Shown piece by piece: positions 36,720-48,358 of a stretch of 64,000 nucleotides of DNA. Both the position numbers and the translations under genes were made by a program. Source of the DNA: Luzula sylvatica (Eukaryota > Streptophyta > Magnoliopsida > Poales > Juncaceae); contig OX326956.1 of assembly GCA_946800325.1 (NCBI GenBank), forward strand, positions 22,542,356 to 22,606,355, written 5' to 3'. Under the pieces are notes generated by a model, which saw nothing but the letters and a program-made list of their open reading frames with translations, was not told the DNA's origin and made no database searches. The number at the start of each line of letters is the position of its first letter. Position 1 is the stretch's first letter.

Positions 36720-37192
36720 ACAAATTCTGGTTTGTTGATATTGTGAAAAATTCCTTCAAAGTGGAGCCAGAAGCACTACTGGCTACTGCTATTGCCCCAC
36801 CCCCCCCCCCCCCCCCCCCCCCCCCCTCTATTTTACTTGCATTAGTACTGCAATATTTTACTCATTAGTCACATATACTCAAATAAAAATAAATTATCAA
36901 AATGATTATTTAGTTAAAGTAAAAGTACTAATTCATTTTTTATTAAAAATAATTTGTTTTCTTTTCAGTATAATTAGTAATTACTCTTAAAAATTTTCTA
37001 TATCTTTTAGCTAACAGTTAAAATCTACCTACGATACTAATATAACAATTATATGAAATTCAATAATTTGAAATCAGTTAATAAATTATTAGATAAAACT
37101 ACTGCTATTATATTAAATTATTATATATATATATATATAATACAAGAACAATTATAATGAAATTCATTTATATAATACAAGAACAATTATAT
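36720..37192. repeat. Dispersed repeat with poly-C tract, module A
   Basis: Starts ATTGTGAAAAATTCCTTCAAAG and includes a C-run of about 30 (36797-36826). It then has AT-rich sequence with CTATCAAAATGATAAT-like and TACTAATTCATTTTTTATT blocks. The same order of motifs is found at 45530-45970 and partly at 41520-41900. No gene. Confidence 0.65.
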
Positions 37193-38395
37193 AAAAATAA
37201 AGGGAAATTTTTGTATATGGACGAGATAAGTTTGATAATATTCAAAATGGACAACATAGTTTCGAAATTTGCATTATAACACTCTCGACATTTGAAAAGT
37301 CGACAGCTTTAAAAGCTCTCGACATTTGAATTGTCGAGCAGAAGTCTCAACATTTGAAATGTGGAGAGGAATCTTCTCGACATTTGAAATGTCGAGAGAT
37401 TGCTGAAATTTCGAAATTTACAAATAACCCCCTATATTTTCTTGAATTTACAAAAAAAAAACCCTAACTTTTGAGAAACTCCAAAAAAACTAGGATTAAA
37501 ATAACGAATGAATGAATTTTTCCGCAGCTAATTTTAATTAAAATAATATGACCGCTAATTTTAATTTCAACAAATATTTTTATTTCCGCAGTTCGTTTTG
37601 TAGTAGCTATTTTTATTTTAGTAGCTAGTTTTTAGTAATTATTTTTATTAACAACTGTTAATAAAAATAATTACTACAAATTAACCGTTGAAATAAAATT
37701 AGCCGTTTTGAGGTTCACTTATGCATTGCTAATTTGGTCAGAAATACTATTTAATAACTATTTTTATTAATAACTATTTAACATTAAAATTAATTACTAG
37801 AATAATATTAATTTGTCAAGATATTAACAGGAATATTTTTTAGATCATATTTTTATTTAATTTTAGTATTCTATGATAAAATATATAATAAATAAAAAAT
37901 TAAAATTATGTATATGACATATAGTTTTTTAAAATTAGTATGTTAAAAAATATTTATAGTGATCTTAAATTAATATAATAATGCAAAATATGTTTATTAA
38001 ATTTAAAGATGAAAAACAGAGGGGTATTTTGGTCCCAAAAAAATTGCAATACCATGAAATACCATTTAGGGGGGTAATTGAAAAGAAAATTTTGTATGTA
38101 GGTTTTTTTTTGGAGTTTCTCAAAAGTTAGGGTTTTTTTTTTTGTAAATTCAAGAAAATATAGGGGGTTATTTGTAAATTTCTAAATTTCACCAATCTCT
38201 CGACATGTCGAGAAGATTCCTCTCAACATTTCAAATGTTGAGACTTCTGCTCGACAATTCAAATGTCGAGAGCTTTGAAAATTTTCGACTTTTCAAATGT
38301 CGAGAGTGTTATAATTCAAATTTCGAAATTATGTTTTTCATTTTGAGTATTACCAAACTTATCTCGTCCGTATACAAAAATTTCTCAAAAATAAA
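37193..38395. mobile_element. Mutator-like foldback element with 9-bp target duplication
   Basis: The element spans 37202-38386. Inverted arms of about 285 bp (37202-37489, 38102-38386) begin GGGAAATTTTTGTATA and, inverted, GAGAAATTTTTGTATA. The 9-bp duplication AAAAATAAA is perfect (37193-37201, 38387-38395), as in Mutator-like elements. Each arm carries several palindromic CTCGACATTTGAAATGTCGAG-type units. The spacer (37490-38100) is AT-rich and non-coding. The related repeat at 45.95 kb lacks the insertion. Confidence 0.88.
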
Positions 38396-40359
38396 ATACA
38401 AGGATAACTATGACACATGCTAGTGTCATTCAACATTATTTTTGTCTGGCACTAGCAAACAGCCCCGGCCCCACACATTGAAAGACCCTAGGCCAATATT
38501 TGAAATTGACTTCTACAAATATTTATTCGATTAAAAAATCATGTTTATTATGTTAAATATTTTAGTGTTTTCTTTTTAGAGGTTTGGGAAGGACTTTAAT
38601 ATTTCTTTAAAAAATAATTATATTAAAATAATGTTTATTTACATCCGATTGAATTCTAATTTTTCCATAATGTTTCCTATATATAAAATTAAGTCCAATC
38701 TCTAAATTTAAGATACAACATGTATTTATTGTTTATAAAAAACATTGATATTTATATTAGCAACCTAATTAATATATCTCAACATAGGAGCACGAGCAGG
38801 AGAAGGAGCATTGAGTGCATTTTTTATATACTATTAACCTATTATACCTTATTATTATATAAATTATAGTGATTAATTTTGCTAGTTATGTTAATTGTTC
38901 TACAAATTAATTATGTAATATATCTTAACTATTTATACTTCATATCCTAATTAATATGTTAATTAATGGCAGCCGCATTGTTTTGGAAACACAAAGAGGA
39001 GAAGAATTCATCTTTAGATCTTATGTGACTTCTTTTTATTATGATGACATAATGTATTGTATGTACAAAATACTGAATTTTTATGAATTTCACTCAACTT
39101 TACATGCCCTAGTCCAAGGGCCCCGTTCATGCTTAGAAATTAGGAAATATAAAATAACATAATATTTGGTATGTCTCTCACTCTCCATCTCTTTCTTCTT
39201 CGGAAGCAACTCCTTCCTCGTACCTTCACTTCATTTCTCCAATGTTCAAAGCTTAAAAAACATTTAAACACAATATGCAACATATAAATGTAAGAAAATT
39301 GGACCTCCTTATTTTTCAGACCCCAGGCACGTTGGCCGGGGCCTATGACCGGTCCTGCTTGCAAAATCACCTATATATTTTAATATCAAACTATATTGAC
39401 CAGTCAAATCATGTCACATAATTATACTATATATTAGAAAAAAATTTGCATTTCAATATAAAGTATTCCAAATGATCACCAATGCATTCAGAAGTACATT
39501 TCAAGATGCATTGTTGTCGAGTCTTCTCTCTAATTTATCATATGTTTTATATGTATAACTTTCACTTTTTCTATATTATTTTTTTTTATATTTTTTCTAT
39601 AATATGTATCAATTGCATGTTCTTATTTATACCGTTTTTATTATATTTTATATTTTTTTCTAGTATTTTTATAATAAATTTCTATACCATGAAAATAAAG
39701 ATATGTGATTAATATCTTTTCCATTATACCCTTTCTATACTAGAAATAAAATATTTGTTGAAGTTCATATTTTTTACTATTATTTATATCTTATCTTCTA
39801 CTCTTGACAAAAAAAAATATGCAAATAATTTTACTGTGGATAAAAACCTATTCATATTTACATATTGTTTACTATTCATATTTAAATATTTTCTAATATT
39901 TGTTGTACAACAAAATATAAATGGTAGTGTTTTTAAGTAAGAGTCGTTGTAAAAAAACATAAATATGAAAATGAAAGGTATAGTTTAGAAACGACAATCT
40001 AAAAATATTGGAGCCTGCCCGCATTTTAGGCGCTGCCCGTTAAATACAGTTGCTTGTCCAATTTTTAGATCGCGCCTATTTTAAACGCAAATTTTACCAC
40101 GTAGCCGGTCGTGGTTTATTTGGACGGTACGGAGTGCGTTAGCACCTTCCAAAATGTGAAATACTGTGAATGGATTATACCTTTCGTATTTAATGAATTT
40201 CTCATATCGCAAACTTTAATGTTTTTTATTTATTTCTATGTTGTCTTATGAAATATGAATTGATCTTAATCGTTCATTATAAATTATTATTATTTATTTA
40301 TTTTTATTACGACTCATATATTTAGTGGAAGAACATCTACCTCATATATTTATGTATTG
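38396..40359. other. Intergenic, mostly AT-rich
   Basis: Begins with one hairpin repeat unit (GCTAGTGTCATTCAA...TGGCACTAGC, 38417-38450). The rest has no recognised gene. Patches of higher GC at 39300-39365 (CCCCAGGCACGTTGGCCGGGGCC) and 40010-40140 (GCGCTGCCCG, GCCGGTCGTGG) stand out and could be remnants of other elements. A retro-element or exon could not be demonstrated in either. Confidence 0.45.
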
Positions 40360-40830
40360 CAATGATAACTATCACATGCAAGTGCCAGCTAGTGTTAGTG
40401 CCAACTCTCTTTGAATGCACTATCAAAATCACCTCAATATCCTCACTCCAAATTATACTCACCAATCAAACGATACCGCATAAACATATCAATAAATTAT
40501 GGGTTCAATTAAGTCAAAAAATACTAATGAATACAAATATTTATAGTTTCATATCTCAACTTTAACGTTTTTTTTATCTATTATAACAAAACTTGGGTGA
40601 TTTGAATAGTTCATTATAAATTTTGATTATTTATTTATTTATATTATAATTCATATATTCAATGCAAGAATCATCATTGCATCTGATTATTTAATATAAA
40701 AAATAACTAACACATGAAAGTACGTGCTAGTGCTAGTGCCAATGAAATATTTTTGACCGACACTAGCAAAATCACCTTTAACATTCTCACTTCAAATTAT
40801 ACTAGCCAATCAAAAAATATCACGTAAGCA
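40360..40830. repeat. Two units of the hairpin repeat, period about 343 bp
   Basis: Two copies of a repeat with GCTAGTGCCA.....CACTAGC arms followed by AAAATCACC, TCAAATTATACTCACCAATCAAA and a GATACCGCATAA-like block (around 40375 and 40720). They are the same family as the tandem units at 50690-51860, and like those they run straight into a DRM-promoter-like segment. Confidence 0.7.
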
Positions 40831-40837
40831 TTGTGTT

Positions 40838-41140
40838 CGGTAAGTAAAAAAAATGTGAATATAAATTTCATACTAAATGAAACTCATATCCCAACTTGAA
40901 TGCTTTTGATGTACTCTGATCAAATCTGAATTGATCGCAATCGTTCATTACAAAGTGCTGCAGAGGATCTATTATGGTTGAACTCTCGTGTATAAAGGAA
41001 TCGTTTCAGAACTCAAATACCGTGCGGACACCAAATTCCCTCCATATTTACCCTCGCTCGGCGTTAGTTCCACTGATTCTCTCCAGTTCTGAAATCACCG
41101 GAACCGAGGAAGTGAAGAACTCAAATACTGATTCCCTCCA
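40838..41140 (+). repeat. Duplicate of the DRM promoter and 5' leader
   Basis: Matches 51870-52215 in order: CTGATCAAATCTGAATTGATC, CAAAGTGCTGCA, TCTATTATGGTTGAA, the TATA box in TATAAAGGAATCGTTT (40991), CCCTCGCTCGGCGTTA, TCCAGTTCTGAAATCACCGGA and GAAGTGAAG. Compared with the DRM copy it lacks about 60 bases just upstream of the TATA box. No methyltransferase exon follows. It could be a transcriptionally competent orphan promoter or simply a relic. Confidence 0.8.
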
Positions 41141-41264
41141 TATTAAACGCATAAACACAATTGAACACAACACACTTAAACAAAATAAAAAAATACTAAT
41201 AAAATAAACGCTCGATTGAACACAACACACTTGACCACAATTGATCCACCGAATTTTTGATTCT

Positions 41265-41480
41265 CTCGACCTTTCAAAGGTAGAGCATTTTTGTTTTTTT
41301 TTGTAAGATAATTAACATCGGTAAGGACGAATTAAGGACTTAAAACGCTCGATTTTTGAAAGGTCGGCCATTTTTAAAATCTCTCGACTTCTGAAATGTC
41401 GAAAATGTTATTTTCCAAATTTTCGAATTTTGATGTCCATTTTGAGTAATACCAAAGTTATTTGGTCTACAGTCCAAAAT
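41265..41480. mobile_element. Remnant of the 37.2-kb Mutator-like family
   Basis: CTCGACCTTTCAAAGGTAGAG, CTCGATTTTTGAAAGGTCG, CTCGACTTCTGAAATGTCGA and the block CATTTTGAGTAATACCAAAG match the right arm of the 37.2-kb element in degraded form. Termini and target duplication are not identifiable. Confidence 0.5.
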
Positions 41481-41499
41481 TTGCCTTAATTTAGTCTCG

Positions 41500-42080
41500 T
41501 AACTCGTTAAATAATGAGTAGTGATATGGACAAAAAAATTAATTGGTGCAAAAATAAACAGTCAAAATGATAATATATTTAAAGTAAAATTACCAGGTGC
41601 AAAAATAAACTATCAAAATGATAATATATTTAAGGTAAAATTGCTGGTTCATTTTTTTTATTCAAAATAGTTTTTTTTTTCGGTATCATTATAGTCCATT
41701 ACCCTTAAAAAATTTCAAATATCTTTTAGCTACTGTCAAAATCTGCAAATATACAAATTATATGAAATTCAAGAATTCAAATCAGTTAATAAATAATTTG
41801 ATAAAACTAATTTTATTTTGTAAATTTACTATTGATATATTTATATTCGAATTCATATATTTATTCATTTTGATAATAATAGTTTCATAATGTAAAATTC
41901 TTAATTAAAAAAAAAAATTCTTAATTATATATATATATTTCATTCAACTATTCAAGACAAAAATAATTATTACATCAAATGCACAATGAAAATACACTGA
42001 CATGAAAACACATGCTAGTGTCTGTCTTTGACTGGCACTAGCTAAAATAAGAGGGTTATATATGGTGTTTCCTAAACTCA
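41500..42080. repeat. Third, degraded copy of the dispersed repeat
   Basis: Contains two tandem versions of TAAACTATCAAAATGATAATATATTTAA (41555 and 41605), a TTCATTTTTTTTATTCAAAATA block and, at 42012-42045, a hairpin unit ACATGCTAGTGTCTGTC...TGGCACTAGC. The order matches 36720-38450 and 45530-46040. No gene. Confidence 0.5.
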
Positions 42081-42523
42081 CCCAAATGTATTTGATGACG
42101 TGATAATGTTGTTATTTGGATTGATTAACATTATTAATTGAATAAATTAACACATTAATTAATCGGTTAATTAAATTGATTTGTTAATTAACACGTATCA
42201 ATATTAACATATTAAAATGACTTGATGTGTCAATTAAATCACATGTGTTAATTAATCTTAATTCGAATGTTAATCAATCCAACTCATTCTAATCTGTCAA
42301 ACTCATCAAGAATATTGAGGTTAGATTTGGGATAATAATATTTTTTCCCCTAAAATAACTTTATTCTTACAACATCATGTGCTCACCACTCACCACTCAC
42401 CAGTCAAGTCATGTCACAACATACTAGTATTTGTCTTTAAATAAAAAGTAATGATGTATATGCCTCTAGAACTCCCCCCCTCCCCTCATCACTTGTCGGG
42501 GCATACATTTTTGAACATTAAAT
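42081..42523. repeat. Segmental-duplication module B, left part
   Basis: TTAATTGA/TCAATTAA-rich DNA followed by ACTCACCAGTCAAGTCATGTCACA and TTTAAATAAAAAG. It parallels 35400-35700. Similar TTAATTGA-rich pieces occur at 45220-45370 and 50200-50370. No gene. Confidence 0.5.
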
Positions 42524-43510
42524 TTAACAAATGGGAGTTTTTCAAATAACTCGCTATATTTTTTTCAATTTGTTAAACAAATCTCATTTTTGGATATTTC
42601 AAAAGATTCTTTCTCCCAAACTTTTCATTTTCATTTATCCCATATAAAAATTAAATTTAACATTTCACGGTGTTAAATTTTTTTTCTTTTCAAAACACCC
42701 CTCCATTTTTCACATTTAATTTTATAAAATATTTTTTGTATTATGTTATTAATTTAAAAATCTCCATAACTTTTTCTAATATTTAATTTTTTTAAAAAAT
42801 ATACATATACACAATTTTAATATTTCATTTATTATATATTTTGTCATATAAAACTAGAATTAAATAATAAATAAACAAATGACCAAATAGACAAATATTT
42901 ATGAAAATATCTTGACAAAATAATATTATTTTGGCATTTAATTTTAATTCTCGTTGGTTATTAATATAAATTAATTGCTGAAATTCTTGCCAAAAAAATA
43001 TGTATTGTCGCTAGTTTTATTTTCAACATCTAGTTTGATTTCAATTTCTAATTTTATTTCAATAACTAGTTTTACTAAAAAGAATGGACATTAAAAAAAA
43101 TTATTATTTCGAAATTTTGGAATAAAATATTATTTAATACGTATTTTTTCATTTCCAGAATTTTTTCAGAAATTTATATTATTATTATTATTATAATTAT
43201 AAGTTATTACTATTATTAATAATAAATTATTTTTTATAAATTATTACTATTACTAAATTATTACATTATTAAAAAAAGTATTATTTACTACTATTATTAA
43301 GAATAAAAAGATTGGTCGAAGGGTAATTTGGTCATTAAGAAAAATTTAGCATTTACATTAAATTAGTTTAAGGGTAATTTGATGATTGGGAGTTAGACGA
43401 AAATGAAAAATTTGGGTGATGTTTTTCTCTTTTGGAGTTTCTAAGAAGTTTTTTTTTCTGAAATATCAAGAAAAGTTAGGTATTTTTTTTGAGAAATTTC
43501 CTTAACAAAT
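42524..43510. mobile_element. Mutator-like foldback element with 9-bp target duplication
   Basis: The element spans 42533-43501. The ends are GGGAGTTTTTCAAATAA and, inverted, GGAAATTTCTCAAAAAA. Both arms share a CCCAAA(C/T)TTTTCATTTTC block. The flanking 9-bp duplication TTAACAAAT is perfect (42524-42532, 43502-43510). The arms are more diverged than in the 37.2-kb element, and the middle is AT-rich and non-coding. Confidence 0.75.
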
Positions 43511-43778
43511 TAATGCATGATTTGATATCTTAATTTATGATTTGATTACCTAAATTTATGATTTAACCTCCAATTAAAATGTCAAAACATGAATTAAAAT
43601 TTTATTTTCAAACTGTTAAATCATAATCACATCATGGAGTGTCCCGAAAAAGAATTCGAGGAGAGTTTGGAGATATGTCCAACATTTTCGTTAAATAAAA
43701 TCCTCTTATCCCAAATTTTAGTGTTTTTATGTATTTTTTTAAAACAAATGCTAATATTATATATTCTTGTTGTCAATA

Positions 43779-43870
43779 ACTCATAGTCTAATAGGTTCAG
43801 TGTTTAACACAATAAAATCATACGTTGAATAGAATATGAGTTCGAATCTCATCAGAATCATATAAAAAAT
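43779..43870 (+). repeat. tRNA-derived SINE-like fragment
   Basis: An A-box-like TAGTCTAATAGGTTCAGTG is followed about 45 nt later by GAGTTCGAATCTCATC, which contains a good RNA polymerase III B box (GTTCGAATC). An ACAATAAAATCAT spacer is shared with the piece at 4998-5070. The cloverleaf stems do not close, so a tRNA gene is unlikely. Confidence 0.4.
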
Positions 43871-43929
43871 ATCAGTAACGATAATCAACCGTTTGTTAGG
43901 TACCATTAAACAAAAGAGATTATATTATG

Positions 43930-44640
43930 TTTAATAAAACATTTATATTGGTTAATAAAGCACGTACTACAGCTAAAATAATAAATTATTTTAACAACAA
44001 TTTAATATTATTTTGATCAATAAAAGCACGTATTATAATTAATACAAGTATATATTCTCCTTAAAAGTAATAAGATATTTAACGAGGAAGTACTTTTTCC
44101 TTGTTAATACAAACACATATTCTGATTAACACAAGTAAATATTTTGATTAACTTAATAAAATATTTTAACAAGAAGTACATATTACGATTATTGTGTGAA
44201 CACAATATAATTAATACAAGTACATATTCTAATTAAAATTAAAATAAATATTTAAACAACAAGTACATATTCTGGTTACTACGAGAACATTTTGTGGTTA
44301 ACACAAGTATATACTTTGGTTAAATAAATGAAATATCTTGACAAGGAAATGATCTGGTGAATACAAGTATATAGTATTGTTAAGAGTACTAAAATATTTT
44401 AATAAAATGTGCATATTTCGGTTAATACAAATACATATTATAGTTAATACAAGTACATAAGATGATAAGTATTACAAGTACAAATTCAGGTTCAAATAAG
44501 GAAATATTTTAATAATTAGTGCATATTCCGGTTCATACAAGTGCTTATTATGATTTTATTAGGATTGATAGAATTATATTTCGGCTTAAAGTGATAAAAT
44601 ATTTTAACAAGAAGTTCAAATACACGTGTTATGCTTGAAG
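43930..44640. repeat. Minisatellite of ACAAGTACATATTCTGGTTAATAC units
   Basis: About 20 imperfect units, often in pairs ending in TATTATGATTAA and TATTCTGGTTAA, with AAAATATTTTAACAA inserts. The same repeat forms 35985-36206. Confidence 0.7.
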
Positions 44641-44668
44641 TACAATTGTACAAATACAAGTGCATAAA

Positions 44669-45490
44669 CTAACAATAGCTCGCGCAATTGCGCGGGGCTT
44701 CATCTTTTTTTTACCTGTTTTGTATAATTTGTTTAAATATAATTTGCGCGGGTACAATTAAACTCAATTAAATAATCACAATATGTTTGTAAATATATTA
44801 ATGTCAATAAATTCGTTATAATTTATAAAGGTTCACGAAATTTGCATTATCATGGATATATGCATTATAATTAATAAGGATCAATCGAATTGGTCCATTA
44901 TTATAAATTCACATAAAATAAATAAAATATAACATGTTATAAATATAATTCATACAAACTTAAAGTTTCAAATCAAATAAAAGAAAATCGTGAATAATAC
45001 ACACGAAATATAAATATATATTTAAAATGTCATTCATTAACATAAAAAATATCAATTTAAAAAAAAAAAAATAACACAATTATAAATTATATCATAAGAA
45101 ATTAACAATTGAGCCATAGTTTCATATGGAGATTATATATGGAGTCTCAATAACACAAAAATAACATCTTTGATGAGGCGGCAAGAGAGGATTAAGTAGG
45201 TTGATTAGTATTATTGATTGACTCAATTAACAATTTAGTTGATCAGTTAATTGAATTGACATGTCAATTAACATTTACTAATATTAACACATTATAAATT
45301 ATTGATGTGTTAATTAAACGTGTCAATTAACGTTTAATTGAGTCAATTAGAAATGCAAATCAATTCACTGTGTAACATCATCAAAGATATTATGATGAGT
45401 TTGAGGACCAATTATATTTTTTTTCTTTCATATATGGATATAATTTGGGTTGCAATATAAATTAAACTTCAAAAAAAAAAAATACACGTG
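44669..45490 (-). mobile_element. Helitron-like element, pair member 1 (minus orientation)
   Basis: On the minus strand the 3' end has a near-perfect hairpin CCGCGCAATTGCGCG, then AGCTATTGTTAG and T; CTAG has become TTAG. The following 800 bases match 49656-50470 block by block (TTTGCGCGGGTAC, CATGGATATATG, GAGATTATATATGGAG, TTGATGAGGCGG, ACACGTGTCA). The 5' end was not located exactly. No gene. Confidence 0.6.
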
Positions 45491-45529
45491 TCAACATTGT
45501 GTCATATGTGCAAAATTATAACTACGGAA

Positions 45530-46060
45530 AGATTAGTATTGTGAAAAATCACTTCAAAGTGGAGCCAAGAAGCACTATTGCTAGTGCTAGTGCTAGTCCC
45601 CCCCCCCCCCCCCCTATTTTTACATTTGGCAATACTCTCTCACTAGTACGTATACTTAAAACAAAAAATAAACTATCAAAATGATAATGTATCTAAAGTA
45701 AAATTACTAATTCATTTTTTATTCAAAATAAATTGTTTTCTTTATCTATATCATTATTCTTAAAAATTGCCTATATCTTGTAGCTACTGTTAAAATATAC
45801 GAATATACCAATTATGGGAAATTCAAGAGTTCGAAATCAGTTCATAAATTAATTGGCAAAACTAATGTTATTATATTAATTCTTATTTATAGAAATTACG
45901 AATTGAATATTTATTCATTCATGTCATTCATCTATTTAATGCAAGAACAATTATTATATGAAAGTAAAATGGAAAGGATAACTATGACATAAACACACTA
46001 GATAGTGCCAACCAACAATAGTTTTTGGCACTAGCAAAATCACACATATATTCTTACATA
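45530..46060. repeat. Dispersed repeat with poly-C tract, module B (lacks the Mutator-like insertion)
   Basis: Parallel to 36720-37192 plus 38396-38450: ATTGTGAAAAATCACTTCAAAG, CTAGTGCTAGTGCTAGTCCCC with a run of 16 C, CTATCAAAATGATAATG, then GCAAGAACAATTATTATATG and GGATAACTATGACATA with a hairpin unit. Where module A carries the 1.2-kb foldback element, this copy is continuous. Confidence 0.7.
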
Positions 46061-46118
46061 CTGACCAGTCAAATCACATCATATAATAATACTATTAGTC
46101 ATGAGTTCTATTAAATAA

Positions 46119-46664
46119 AAGAAAATAGGAAATTTTCAGAAAAATTCATATCTTTTATGGATATTTTTATAAAAATCCTGACTTTTTGAAAACTTCTTCT
46201 ACCAAACTTTTATTTTCAAATACCCCCTATAAAAATTAAAACTAATCCTGGATGGTGTGATTTTTTTGTTTTGTTTTGATGAAAATATCCTTCTATTTAT
46301 ATATGTAGTAATTAAAAGAATATGTTTGTTATTTTTTATTAATTTTAGAAAAGTCCCAAAATAATTTTAGCTTATATAATAATTATTTTTTTGAAATTAT
46401 TATAATCTAAAAAAAATTTGGGACTTTTTAAAAATTAATAGAAAATAATAAACATATTCTTTTAATTAATACATATATAATTAGAAGAGTACTTTGGTCC
46501 CAAATTTTTTTTAACACCGTTTATTGTTAGTTTTAACCCCTATAAGAGGGTATTTAAAAATAAAAGTTTGGTAGAAGAGGTTTTTTAGAGTTTCCAAAAA
46601 GATGGGGGCTTTCTGAAATATCCAAAAAAGATATGAGGTTTTTTAAAAATTTCCCAAAAAAATA
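46119..46664. mobile_element. Mutator-like foldback MITE, 528 bp
   Basis: The element spans 46128-46655. The ends are GGAAATTTTCAGAAAAATTC and, inverted, GGGAAATTTTTAAAAAACCT. Both arms contain CCAAACTTTTATTTT and CATATCTTTT. Flanking 9-mers AAGAAAATA and AAAAAAATA differ at one position. Non-coding. Confidence 0.7.
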
Positions 46665-47231
46665 TATGTCAATATTTTTTCTAATATTATAATAAAATGA
46701 CATTCTTTCATGTATTACAAATACAATTTACAAGTTTGCAACAATTATCAGAATAAAACGGCAGTTCATTGACTTCATATGTCAATAACTAGTTTAAACA
46801 TAATGGTATTTTAGAAGTTGAGTGAAAGAGGAGATGGCGACACGTGTCCAATTTTTAATGTTTACGTTGCATGAATTTTGTAGCCAACCGTATAACGAGC
46901 CACAATAATGAACAAGAGTTTATGTTATATCATATTTGTAGCCAACCTTGTAATCAGTCACAATGGACAAGATTTTATGTTACATTATTTTTCTAACCAA
47001 TCGTATAATGAGTCACGATAATGATATTTTTTTAAAACAATATTTAATAAAAAAATATTTGTGAACAAAAATATTTAACAAAAATTATATATTCAAGTAG
47101 AAACATTAATATATATGGGAAAAAAATATACGCATATACAAAATAATATATATTATACATAACAACATATATTGATATAAAAAAATATACACATATCTAA
47201 TAGTAATACAATGAGTGCAAAATAATATGTA
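46665..47231. other. AT-rich spacer with short direct repeats
   Basis: Contains repeated TAGCCAACCGTATAACGAGTCACAATAATG-like units (46880-47020). The same phrases recur at 48450-48600, so this flank was duplicated together with the Helitron region. No gene. Confidence 0.5.
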
Positions 47232-48358
47232 CTAGGAGATTACCCGCGCTTCGCGGTGGTTATGTTTCATTTGTTTTGTCATACACATAATATATAGTTA
47301 TGATTTTTAGGGATTGAACATAACTTTGTGAAAATAAAAATCATATTGATTAAGGAAGTTCGATGATGACAAAATTATTATACTATTTTAGAATCCAGCA
47401 TAATTCGAAATATTTATTTAGTATTTTAATGCAACACATAATTTTACTATAAAATAATAAAATAACATGCGTGGACATAAATAAAAAGCAAAATCATATG
47501 ATATTTTAAATTTTCATATCTAAAACTAAGAATAATAAGATTTTAAAAGTTCAAAAAAATTATTTGTGTCTGGTAAATTTTATGTTTCTTGTTTATTATT
47601 GAAAAATAGTATATAGGTTAAAGAAATTATCCGTGATTAGTAAATAAATATCTTTTATTTTTATTAAAAAAATTAAAGCTTAACATGAAATTATTTTAAG
47701 TAAAAATACAAATATAACATAGTTAGTAGTATGTGCAATTTTTTTCAATTATAGTTTTAAAAATAATAATAATTAGTCTTACAAGTCATTAATGTAATTA
47801 TACTTATTTTTATATATTTGTTTACATAATTGTTTTCATAATTTTAAGTTAGAGAAAAATATTGAACTCAAAATAAAGATAAAATTCAAGTGAATACATT
47901 TCTTAATTTTTTTAAATTATGTTATGAAAAATACTAACAATATTTGATGAATGTTTTATGATATTATGTATTAATTTATTAATGGTAGATATTTAAACTC
48001 GTTACATTCTATTTGTATTCACAATTGATCGTGTAACATATTGTGGAAAAATTCAAAATTAAATACAATTGGTCCAACATGACCTAACGAATTATATTTT
48101 GACACATCATCAATGTAAAGTGATGTGCCTTCTAAAATTACCTAAAAATATATGTAAAATAAGGAACACATAAATGACTACAAATAAAACATAATCACAC
48201 AAAATCAAAAGTTAATCCATAATTCATATATTGCCACATATCATAACCTAATATAACATAATGGTTGAAATAATTGTGATGATGTGTCATGAGGAGATTG
48301 CATTAAGATGTGTCCAAAATAAGGGAGTTGGTAAATTATGCATATTAATATGAATTGA
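47232..48358 (-). mobile_element. Helitron (minus orientation), 1.1 kb
   Basis: On the minus strand it ends with hairpin CCGCGAAGCGCGG, GTAATCTCCTAG and T, identical in layout to the 32.5-kb element. The probable 5' end is TCAATTCATATTAATATGC at 48358, preceded by A. The two share TTGATTAAGGAAGTT, GATGACAAAATTATTATA and, near the 5' end, AATTTACCAACTCCCTTATTTT. This copy is an internally shorter version of the other. Confidence 0.65.
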
